Source of the DNA: Frateuria_A sp049727805
GTDB taxonomy: Bacteria; Pseudomonadota; Gammaproteobacteria; Xanthomonadales; Rhodanobacteraceae
NCBI RefSeq assembly: GCF_049727805.1
Contig: NZ_JBCNYA010000016.1
Location: forward strand, 22,770-86,769
Length of the DNA: 64,000 bases
Reading direction: 5' to 3'
Positions 50,614-57,729 of the stretch are shown piece after piece. Under the pieces are notes generated by a model that made no database searches, had not been told where the DNA came from, and saw only the letters and a program-made list of their open reading frames with translations. Both the position numbers and the translations under genes were made by a program. How positions within the stretch are numbered: position 1 is the stretch's first letter; each line of letters opens with the position of its first letter.

Positions 50614-51918
50614 ATGCAAGTCCTCTCGCGTCACCGCGCGCTCGCCGCGCTTGCCTGTCTGTTTACCACCGCCTTCGCGGCCCAACCCCTGCCCGCTGCT
50701 GCGCACAGCTCCCCCGGCACGATTCTTTTCCAGCGTCCGATGTCGGGCATCTACGCCGGCGTCAAGACGTTCACCGGCCTTGCGGCATTCAGTATCCACG
50801 ACGACGGCTCCGGCGAGCGCCAGCTCACGCCGTTTGCCCAATACACGTACTACGGGCCCGGCCTGGCGCAGATAGCGTATCTGGAGCTGTGGTCGACCCG
50901 CGCGCTATCTCCAAGCGGGCACTTCAGCGTGATGCTGGAAGCACACTCCAACTACCCCCTCTTCGGCCGCGGCCCGTACCACGGAAAATACTTCATCATC
51001 AACGACCGGGGCGGGCGCTACAAACCCCTGTTCCCTGGCAATGACGACCTCGAGGATCCGCGCGCTGGCCCCAGCTACGGCTCGCTCGCGTGGGGACCTG
51101 AAGGCACCAACAAGATCGCCTACGCCAACTCGCAGGAGCTCCTGCCGCACAAGCACCCCGCCTGCGTCCGGCTGATGCATCCGGACGGCACTGGCAACCA
51201 CGCGCTGTGGTGCGCGGCCCGTTGGGACTACCGGGGAATCGAAGCCATCCGCTGGTCCGGCGACGGGACCAAACTGCTGGCCTATGCCGTCTATACCAAC
51301 CGTCCCAAAGCCGGGAATCCCATCGCAGACCTCTTCCTGATCGATGTCGCGACCGGCAAGGCGACGCTTGTCGCAGCGGCCGTCCGAGCTCCCTACGTGG
51401 GCTGGGGCGTAGGCGACGTTTCCTACGATGGCCATGAAGTGGTTTTCGATGCGGAGACCGAGACCAACGATCCCAACTGCGTCCCGAACAGCTCGGAAGG
51501 CCAGGTAATGTGCGCGAAGAACATGCTTACGGGCCAGACCACCGCATTGAGGGATCCCGACCACATCGTCCAGTTTCCCCTGGGGGGCCAAGTGCTGATC
51601 TCGCCGGACGGATCGCAGGCCTTCGCAACCGGGCGAACTTCGGCCCAGGGCACCGAGGTGCTCTACGCAATCAATACGGATGGGACCGGCCTGCGCAGGA
51701 TCAACGAGCCGTGCGTCACCCCGAACGAAGACACGACGGTCTGGTGGAAGCCCGTGCGCTTGTCGCCTGATGGAAAACAGATGCTGGCCAATTGCCGCAT
51801 CCAGCTGCGTACGGCCAATACCCTGAAGACGCGGATCTACATCGTCAACTTGCACGACGGCAGCAGCCGCTATGTCACACGCGGCACCGCCTACGACTGG
51901 CACGTGCCTTCCGCGTAG
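50614..51918 (+). CDS. Secreted TolB-like beta-propeller protein, paralogue 3
   Basis: A 434-residue secreted propeller (signal ALAALACLFTTAFAAQPLPA). It is closely related to paralogue 1 along its length, sharing RLMHPDGTGNH, GDVSYDGHEVV, AKNMLTGQT, INTDGTGLR and the end YVTRGTAYDWHVP. The shared signal peptide, leader hairpin and ribosome site show recent duplication. It sits upstream of the frameshifted LprI-domain copy, as paralogues 1 and 2 sit upstream of the intact one, so a larger segment was duplicated. Confidence 0.88.
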   Translation: MQVLSRHRALAALACLFTTAFAAQPLPAAAHSSPGTILFQRPMSGIYAGVKTFTGLAAFSIHDDGSGERQLTPFAQYTYYGPGLAQIAYLELWSTRALSPSGHFSVMLEAHSNYPLFGRGPYHGKYFIINDRGGRYKPLFPGNDDLEDPRAGPSYGSLAWGPEGTNKIAYANSQELLPHKHPACVRLMHPDGTGNHALWCAARWDYRGIEAIRWSGDGTKLLAYAVYTNRPKAGNPIADLFLIDVATGKATLVAAAVRAPYVGWGVGDVSYDGHEVVFDAETETNDPNCVPNSSEGQVMCAKNMLTGQTTALRDPDHIVQFPLGGQVLISPDGSQAFATGRTSAQGTEVLYAINTDGTGLRRINEPCVTPNEDTTVWWKPVRLSPDGKQMLANCRIQLRTANTLKTRIYIVNLHDGSSRYVTRGTAYDWHVPSA

Positions 51919-52106
51919 CCGAAAAAAAATATCGGCCAGCCTCACCTGCCGGCAAGAGAAAACAAAACTGGAAACTTCTGTCGTCTCCTCCGTTGTTTGG
52001 CGGTGCGTTCGGGATCTTCCTAGAAACGAGCGCCGCCATGCGGGGAGGAGACGGCAAGGGGGTCAGGTCATCTATCGTCAGGAAAAGCCGATATCCTGAG
52101 CGATCG

Positions 52107-52891
52107 TTACGGTTGCATCAGTTGATCGAGGCGCTCGCGCATGCTCTTGCCGAGGCAGTCAGCATCGGCGCCGCAGGCGTCGCGGGCGGCGATCCAGTCT
52201 CGCTGCGTCTGCCGGATCGTCCGAGCCTCGCCGTCCGCCCGCTGCAGCGCGAAGCGATAGGCGGCGGCCACGCTGCGGTCGTAGCCGGCCAGCGTGGCCG
52301 AAGCGCAGATCGCCTGCTCCGTGGCGCCACGCGCTTTCGCGCAGACGAACGATGCCTGCACCGGGTCGTGCTTGCCGCGCCGACGCAGGACCAGCACATA
52401 GCCATTGTTGTCGTAGTTGGTCAGCAGCCTGTCGTCGGACAGCGCCACGAACCAGGCATCACTCCATGGCGTGTCACCAGGCGTGCAGGACACCCGCAGC
52501 GGCGCGACGGCGCGTCGGCGAGCTTGAGACCGAAGTCTGTGAGGGTGGGCCGGGTTGGTGTGTCGAATGCCGCAGGCCGCGGGTAACCCACGCCGATGAA
52601 GTGCTGCAGTGTGTCGCCTCGCAGCGCGGTCATCGCCGGGTTCTGGCAGGGGCATGAATCGTCGTCGAAGCGGATGCCGTCGCTACCGATGTCCAACTGG
52701 CGCCCAAGCAGACGTGGATCGTCCGGAAAATACAGCCAGTGCGGCTGGTCGCGACGATCGACCGCTACCTGGACCACCTCCCAGCGGCCTTGCAGCGGCA
52801 AGGGCGAGCTGGCGAGCGCCGCCCATCCGACGACACAGCCCAGCGGAAGCACAAGCCAGCGCAGCAGTGATGAGAAATGGATACGAGGCAT
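52107..52891 (-). pseudogene. Frameshifted copy of the LprI-domain secreted protein
   Basis: Nearly identical to the intact gene at 43185-43970 in both halves, but the reading frame breaks near 52509. The intact copy reads GACGGGCGCGTC where this one has GACGGCGCGTC, a single missing G. The first part (signal peptide SLLRWLVLPLGCVVGWAALA to LADAP) stays in frame, then runs out of frame to an early stop at about 52421. The LprI domain sequence is intact in the other frame. Probably a recent pseudogene, or a sequencing error in a G-run. Confidence 0.88.
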
Positions 52892-53043
52892 GCGGGTTCC
52901 GGTCAGGATTTCAAACTGGGATCAAAACTCGTGTCAGGTTCGACTTAAAAGTGCAGTCTGAACTGGCCCCGCTTTGGTTTCACGTCTCAAGTATTGCGAC
53001 CGAACAGGCGCACTGTTGGGCTACCCAACTCGGAGAAGGGCCG

Positions 53044-53346
53044 ATGATTCGCGTGTCGATAGCTGGTGATGAACGCTCGCTGCAGGACGCTAGTCCGGAC
53101 TGGATCACACAACAGATTGAACGCCGCCGAAGGGACGCCCTTCCCGTGTGCGTGTCAATCACCATAAAGACCAGCACACTCGACTTACGTCTGTCTACGC
53201 CTGAATGCGGCGGTGGTGCTGGTGGTGGACGTAGACCAACGGCCGAAGAGGCAGGGGTCTTGGAGCTATGGTCAAAGTTGCATTTGAATCAACCAGGGTG
53301 GTCACCCGGTAACGTCGTCGCGTTCCTGCGTCAGATCGACCGATGA
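53044..53346 (+). CDS. Small protein of unknown function
   Basis: A 100-residue protein (MIRVSIAGDERSLQDASPDW ... SITIKTSTLDLRLSTPEC ... VLELWSKLHLNQPGWSPGNV) with a Gly-rich loop near residue 70. No family is recognised; the last 35 residues look helical and are probably conserved. GGAGAAGGG precedes the ATG. The gene is followed by a hairpin with a T-run that could terminate it. Confidence 0.7.
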   Translation: MIRVSIAGDERSLQDASPDWITQQIERRRRDALPVCVSITIKTSTLDLRLSTPECGGGAGGGRRPTAEEAGVLELWSKLHLNQPGWSPGNVVAFLRQIDR

Positions 53347-53370
53347 TTGAGTTCCGAGCGAATACTGCTC

Positions 53371-53407
53371 AAGGGACGGAGCGAATTAATTGGCTCCGCC
53401 CCTTTTT
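53371..53407 (+). terminator. REP-like palindrome acting as probable terminator
   Basis: AAGGGACGGAGC and GCTCCGCCCCTT form an imperfect stem around a GAATTAATTG loop and run into TTTTT, 25 bases after the small gene. The sequence also resembles the GGGAC-type REP motif. AAGTGAACCTGACCCCG follows at 53420. Confidence 0.7.
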
Positions 53408-53588
53408 GGCTTCGCTAATAAGTGAACCTGACCCCGTTTCTACAGCGATGAGGAATGGATGCGGAGCATGCGTGCTCCAATCAATTCAATTAGCCTCCCC
53501 ATTAATTCCCAATTAGACCGTCCGAGAAAGTGGGTGACTCACTCCCGCTCCCTTTATTGCCTACGGTTCATTAACCCCGTTCCGTGGC

Positions 53589-54428
53589 TCAATCCTCTCC
53601 CGCTTTTGGCGCAGCCGTGGTCACGCTGGCTGGCTTAGCGGGTTGCATGTCCCCGGAAGCATATTGCCCGACCTGCAGGGTAAACCGTGCGTTTTGTCCG
53701 GATGACATCGCCGCTGGATCGACGTACACCTGAATCGCGTAATTCGTCGCTGTCGCAACCGATTCGGACCAGGTGTTCGTCCCGGTCGCGCTCGTGTCGA
53801 CCAGCTTTTTGTCATGGGTCTGGTCATTCACTCTGAAGTGCAATTCGGGATTGCTCGAGACGAGATTGACCTTGACTGTCATGCCGGCCGCGATGGCAAC
53901 GGTGAAGTTGTAAACAGGAGCCCCGGAAGCCAAGATTCCTTCCCGCTGCGCCCATGGCTTGCCCGCTTCGAACGTCACTGGGGTCGCCGGCGACTGCATG
54001 TCTTCGGCCCCGTACTGCCCGATCTGCAACGCGAATTTCGCGGTTTGGTCGTACTTTAACGCGGCAGAATCGATGTAGACCCGAATCGCATACGTGGTGG
54101 CCGTCGCGTTCGGTGTTGACCAGGTGGACTCACCAGTCCTGCGGGTATCGAGCACCACCTTGTCGCGGCTCTGATCCTTCACCTTGAAAAAAACGTTGGG
54201 ATTGCGGCTCAGGAGGTTGAGCTGCAATGTCTTGCCCGCCGCGACCGCAACCGTGTAATCCAGCGAGTCATCGGAACGGGTGAGGTTGCCGACTTCCTGC
54301 GCCCAGACACTGTTTGCCGCGAAGGTGACTGCAATCGGCACATCGGCGAGTGTGGGCAGAGAGGCGCAGGCAGCGGCCAGGCCGACACCCACGGATAGGG
54401 CGCGGCGGAGAAAGTAGGAACGTGGCAT
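53589..54428 (-). CDS. Secreted protein with two tandem pre-peptidase-like domains
   Basis: A 279-residue protein with a signal peptide (FLRRALSVGVGLAAACASLP, then TLADV). Two repeats of about 115 residues follow (approx. 35-145 and 150-260). Each has a start like PVTFEAGKPWAQREG, a strand AVAAGKTLQLNLLSRNPNVF, KVKDQ/RVNDQ, STWS/NTWS, TYAIRVYID and ends KFALQIGQY. This fits a bacterial pre-peptidase or g-type lysozyme-inhibitor-like sandwich. Enzyme residues are absent; ligand binding is likely. AAGGGG precedes the ATG. Confidence 0.82.
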   Translation of the reverse strand: MPRSYFLRRALSVGVGLAAACASLPTLADVPIAVTFAANSVWAQEVGNLTRSDDSLDYTVAVAAGKTLQLNLLSRNPNVFFKVKDQSRDKVVLDTRRTGESTWSTPNATATTYAIRVYIDSAALKYDQTAKFALQIGQYGAEDMQSPATPVTFEAGKPWAQREGILASGAPVYNFTVAIAAGMTVKVNLVSSNPELHFRVNDQTHDKKLVDTSATGTNTWSESVATATNYAIQVYVDPAAMSSGQNARFTLQVGQYASGDMQPAKPASVTTAAPKAGED

Positions 54429-54629
54429 GTAAAATTCCCCTTGGTTTGAATTTCGCTTTTGAACGTTTCGACGATCCCCGCCCTGCATCGGCGCAGTCGC
54501 GCCGACGCTATCTTCCTTGTGCATGACCATCCTCATCCCTGATCAGCGCCGTGTGCGAACCATACGCCTACTTCGTGCGACTCGCCATATCTAGCAAAGG
54601 GATATGGTTATTTGCCAGATCATGAGAAT

Positions 54630-54646
54630 AAGGGGCTCTGACCCCG
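54630..54646. repeat. REP-like arm AAGGGGCTCTGACCCCG
   Basis: A 17-base motif also found at the end of the direct repeat near 50453 and as a variant near 49550. Confidence 0.7.
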
Positions 54647-54700
54647 TTTATTACATCCTTCCCTATGCGTCATTCCGGCGTGACTTCCTTTGCACCGGAA

Positions 54701-54747
54701 CGGGGTCAGGTTCACTTCCGAGCGCGAGATAAGTGAACCTGACCCCG
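54701..54747. repeat. REP-like palindrome, perfect 17-bp arms
   Basis: CGGGGTCAGGTTCACTT (54701-54717) is the exact reverse complement of AAGTGAACCTGACCCCG (54731-54747). This is the most complete copy of the family seen at 43113, 45457 and 53420. Confidence 0.9.
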
Positions 54748-54867
54748 ATTCTCTTTGATGCGCGCACCTCGTTCCAGCCAAGCCACGCTAACGTGATGAT
54801 CTTCCTGGGGGAAATGTGGGGAAACCTCAGCCTCTGACCCCTATTTTTTGACCCATTTTTTTAGGCG

Positions 54868-55362
54868 CTACTTTCCTAGAGCTCGCCGCACTTCCCTATA
54901 AGCCCGGAACACGTGCCTTTCCAGAAGGACATCCAACGGGCCAATGTTTATTACAACCTCTCCAGGATATGGACAGACTCCAATCTTCCTCTCGCCAAAC
55001 TCAACTATAGCCACGGTAGGCCCAACGGCTACATTCCAAAAGGCCCAGTTACCTTCAACGACTGCGCTTCGTGACGCCATATGGCAGATAGCGCCACGGA
55101 AATCGTTGATCAACGTAGTAACGTCCCTCGGTTCTCCAATGACCTCGCGTACGTCGTCATCGAACGTTATTCGCGTGCCCGCCTGCCGTGCCCGCTGGAG
55201 GAGATCATTGAGACAGATGACAACGTTTATCAATGCAGGTTTAAACAATGGATCGGAGGAGTGTCTCGGGGAAAGAATACCGGTTCGTCGGATGCATTCG
55301 ATCTCATATATCGAGCGAGACAACGCGGCATCTTGAAGCCAATCGTTCTCTTGATCTGACAT
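54868..55362 (-). CDS. Protein of unknown function in AT-richer island
   Basis: A 164-residue cytoplasmic protein starting MSDQENDWLQDAALSRSIYE after GAGGTGAGTG. Visible are a helical half (INVVICLNDLLQRARQAGTR, INDFRGAICHMASR) and a beta half (GNWAFWNVAVGPTVAIVEF, ICVCPYPGEV). No family is recognised, though the size and layout recall defence-island or toxin-antitoxin-associated proteins. It is separated from the ParA operon by a REP-like palindrome and is read in the same direction. Codon use is AT-richer than in flanking genes, suggesting acquisition. Confidence 0.75.
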   Translation of the reverse strand: MSDQENDWLQDAALSRSIYEIECIRRTGILSPRHSSDPLFKPALINVVICLNDLLQRARQAGTRITFDDDVREVIGEPRDVTTLINDFRGAICHMASRSAVVEGNWAFWNVAVGPTVAIVEFGERKIGVCPYPGEVVINIGPLDVLLERHVFRAYREVRRALGK

Positions 55363-55421
55363 CACTCACCTCGACGTTAATTGATGGGCGCGGAGCGCGC
55401 CAGCGGCGAGCGGCCGCAACA

Positions 55422-55469
55422 AAAGGGGACGTGGCTAATCGTCCTGATTTAATTAGCCACGTCCCCTTT
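55422..55469. repeat. REP-like palindrome, perfect 18-bp arms
   Basis: AAAGGGGACGTGGCTAAT (55422-55439) is the exact reverse complement of ATTAGCCACGTCCCCTTT (55452-55469) with a 12-base loop. Best copy of this family; another is at 47115. It sits just downstream of the ParA operon and could also stop its transcription. Confidence 0.93.
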
Positions 55470-55505
55470 AGTTCCGAAAAGCTGCTCCTCGCATTTCCGC
55501 TAACC

Positions 55506-56225
55506 TCAGTCGTCAACCCCCATTGCTGAGCGCCGCTGCTGTCTGGTCATCGACCTATTAACGATCACTTTGTTTCTATGATCGAAACGGTCATAGAAAT
55601 CTCGCCGAGCGCCCATTACTCCATACAGGAATAAACGAACCGTCCGAACAAACAGTTCGATTAACCTTTCATTTTTATCGGACCAACGGGGAAAGCTACC
55701 AGCTGCCGACGCGCCGAACATTTGCGCTGACGAAACAGTATGAACATAAAAGTTTAGTTCGCCGTAAACCACCTTAAGATCGGAGAGAACCTTCTTCCCT
55801 ACTATGGTGGAGAAAAAAGACGTTCCAACAGCATCGTTGAATACATCCGGCACGGACGTGCGTTGAAGAATTAACGGTTGCTCAACAGCTGAGAACGCTT
55901 TCAAGTAAGATTCGATTCCCGATCGCAGCGTTCCACCACTTGAGCGACAAAGCCCTTGCAACACACACATCACGAATTCTGAGCAATCAGAAACGACCTC
56001 GCCGAAGTAGCGTTTGCCATGCTCACCATATGACGACTCAAACTCACCGCTGACCGATCCCGAAACTGAGAGTAGCTCGGCAGCTATCGTAAGCAGCGCC
56101 AGAAACTGTGCATGAGCCAATCTTACGTGCGCGACTTTAACGGCATCGTGCCCGATAGCGCTCAGAGAGTAGCCATCAATGTAGCTAAGGAACGTTCCAA
56201 AATCCTGTTTTGTTGCGGTATTCAT
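55506..56225 (-). CDS. Helical protein of unknown function, third gene of the ParA operon
   Basis: A 239-residue, mainly helical protein (HVRLAHAQFLALLTIAAELL, LKAFSAVEQPLILQ, LSDLKVVYGELNFYVHTVSS, ERLIELFVRTVRLFLYGV). The stretch YGELNFYVHT recalls the YxxLSxxVH-type motif of HEPN-like DUF5677 proteins, but the match is loose. The C-terminus is basic (RQQRRSAMG). It begins four bases inside the previous gene (ATGA) and so is translationally coupled to it. No known defence gene is recognised. Confidence 0.8.
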   Translation of the reverse strand: MNTATKQDFGTFLSYIDGYSLSAIGHDAVKVAHVRLAHAQFLALLTIAAELLSVSGSVSGEFESSYGEHGKRYFGEVVSDCSEFVMCVLQGLCRSSGGTLRSGIESYLKAFSAVEQPLILQRTSVPDVFNDAVGTSFFSTIVGKKVLSDLKVVYGELNFYVHTVSSAQMFGASAAGSFPRWSDKNERLIELFVRTVRLFLYGVMGARRDFYDRFDHRNKVIVNRSMTRQQRRSAMGVDD

Positions 56226-56749
56226 TCAACGAATGTTGACAGCTTGCGAATGGCCTCGTTCCAGGAGAACCCTGTCTGACGCGCACTTCTCTTGATTTCA
56301 TCCATCGAATCGGACTCTTCGCTAATCCTATTCAGTAGGCCGGCCACCTCCCTTAAACGAGCGGGACTTGCGCTCATGGACTCCATGACCAACATACCGA
56401 TCATTTCGTAACGAGAACGCTTCTCCCACCTTGAAATTTGAATCCGCAAGGCTTCCTGCGCAAACTTGGCGATGTCTTCATTTGAGGGGAACAACTCAGC
56501 GTCCGCAAGGACCAGTGGCAACGATCCCACCAGAGCTTTTAGATCACTGCGCCTCTCAACGAGCGAAGCCTTCTTTTCAGGTTTTCGCTTTTCCAACTTT
56601 TCCTGCAGCGTGAGGTTCCGGAGGTACGAAACTCCGCTAGAAAGCTCATTCGCCTCTCTTGAACGAATAGCCCACACCAGCTCCTGGAGCAAGTCCAGCG
56701 TCTTTAGCGCCACCTCGGTTTCTGATCGGGTTGTCTTCTTCGTCGCCAT
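56222..56749 (-). CDS. Helical protein of unknown function, second gene of the ParA operon
   Basis: A 175-residue protein with long helices (VALKTLDLLQELVWAIRSRE, SVERRSDLKALVGSLPLVL-like stretch, LRIQISRWEKRSRYEMIGML) and no catalytic motif. The basic patch EKLEKRKPEKKASLVERR may contact DNA or RNA. Its ATG overlaps the stop of the ParA gene by one base (TGATG), so the two are made together. The partner role of such proteins with ParA-type ATPases (as adaptor or DNA binder) is inferred. Confidence 0.8.
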   Translation of the reverse strand: MATKKTTRSETEVALKTLDLLQELVWAIRSREANELSSGVSYLRNLTLQEKLEKRKPEKKASLVERRSDLKALVGSLPLVLADAELFPSNEDIAKFAQEALRIQISRWEKRSRYEMIGMLVMESMSASPARLREVAGLLNRISEESDSMDEIKRSARQTGFSWNEAIRKLSTFVE

Positions 56750-57579
56750 CACGCAGTCCTTACTACCAACTCGTTGGTCACGCTGATTATCGCTGTTTTC
56801 ATATCTGGAGCATCGGAGTCAAGCATGAAAATATTCTCCAGCTGCTGCTTTGCAAACTTCACCCGTTGCGGCACGTCAGTGGTGAAAACCTTGTCCTTCC
56901 AGTATCCATCACCGGAGAGGTAGGTCCGAGCGTCACTGAGCACGTTAGTGCCCTGTCTGGTCATCGTCAGGACTACACCCGCGCATCGCACTGACAGCCC
57001 ATAGTTCTCTTTCCGATCCTCCACGACACTTTTCAACAGGTCGAGACCCGTCAAAGATAAAGGATCAGGGCGAACCGGAATTAAATAGTAGTCGCTAGCT
57101 ATGAGCGCACTAGTCATCCAGACTGATGGCGTCGGCGGCGTGTCGATAATGACGTAGTCATAGTTGGCATCTGCAGTGATCGCTGACAAATACGCTTTGA
57201 TGCGATTCTCCCGCCCCTCTCCGGGCGCCATCTCTAGACGGTAGAGGTCGAGGCTTCCGGGGAGCAAGTAAAAGTTGGCACGGGCCTCTATGAGTTCAAT
57301 CTCCTCCAATGTTTTTGGCTTGACTTCCTCCGAGCCTTGCACAGTAGATGCCTTAACCCGCTTCCTATCGAACAAGTCAAGCATGGTGTCCTTGCCCGCC
57401 GCTCGATACGCAACGTAGTCCTCCGGCGTCATCAGACACTGTGTCCCGTTGAACTGTGGATCCACATCCAACATCAACACTGAGGCACCGTGCTGTCTCG
57501 TCAGGCAGTCGGCAATATTGACGGCGAGCGTCGTCTTGCCAACGCCCCCCTTCATGTTGATCAAGCTGATGACTTTCAC
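56749..57579 (-). CDS. ParA family ATPase (Soj/MinD type)
   Basis: A 276-residue P-loop ATPase. The deviant Walker A KGGVGKTT starts at residue 10, Walker A' is LMLDVDPQFNGT and Walker B is YVIIDTPPTPSV; all are intact. An insertion between residues 50 and 115 is longer than in Soj. There is no N-terminal DNA-binding extension and no parB-like gene follows; instead two uncharacterised genes are coupled to it. It is likely to form nucleotide-dependent dimers that organise the partners on the nucleoid or membrane. The surrounding base composition is AT-richer than the rest of the window. Confidence 0.92.
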   Translation of the reverse strand: MKVISLINMKGGVGKTTLAVNIADCLTRQHGASVLMLDVDPQFNGTQCLMTPEDYVAYRAAGKDTMLDLFDRKRVKASTVQGSEEVKPKTLEEIELIEARANFYLLPGSLDLYRLEMAPGEGRENRIKAYLSAITADANYDYVIIDTPPTPSVWMTSALIASDYYLIPVRPDPLSLTGLDLLKSVVEDRKENYGLSVRCAGVVLTMTRQGTNVLSDARTYLSGDGYWKDKVFTTDVPQRVKFAKQQLENIFMLDSDAPDMKTAIISVTNELVVRTA

Positions 57580-57729
57580 CGTTCCCCCGAATAGTTATCT
57601 TGCGTGTCATCCGTTAGCGCCAAGAGCTGTACGGCCAGAATCCCTGGCGACATCTCCTCATCGCACCCCTTGGGAATTTTCGTTCCACAAGCCTATGGCA
57701 TCTGGCTGAAGAGGCACGTTCGAGCCCAC

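Larger units (their letters stand above)
54429..54867. other. Intergenic region rich in REP-like palindromes
   Basis: No gene is seen. It holds palindromic REP-like copies at 54630-54646 and 54701-54747 and T-rich patches near 54841-54860. Base composition begins to fall here towards the AT-richer island on its right. Confidence 0.6.

Noticed and set aside
41500..55470. CRISPR array from the repeated short palindromes
   Set aside because: The copies are not regularly spaced, have no unique spacers of uniform length and no cas genes; they fit REP-like elements.
54868..57579. Prophage or plasmid remnant
   Set aside because: No integrase, relaxase, replication, capsid or tail gene is visible; only the ParA ATPase might suggest it.
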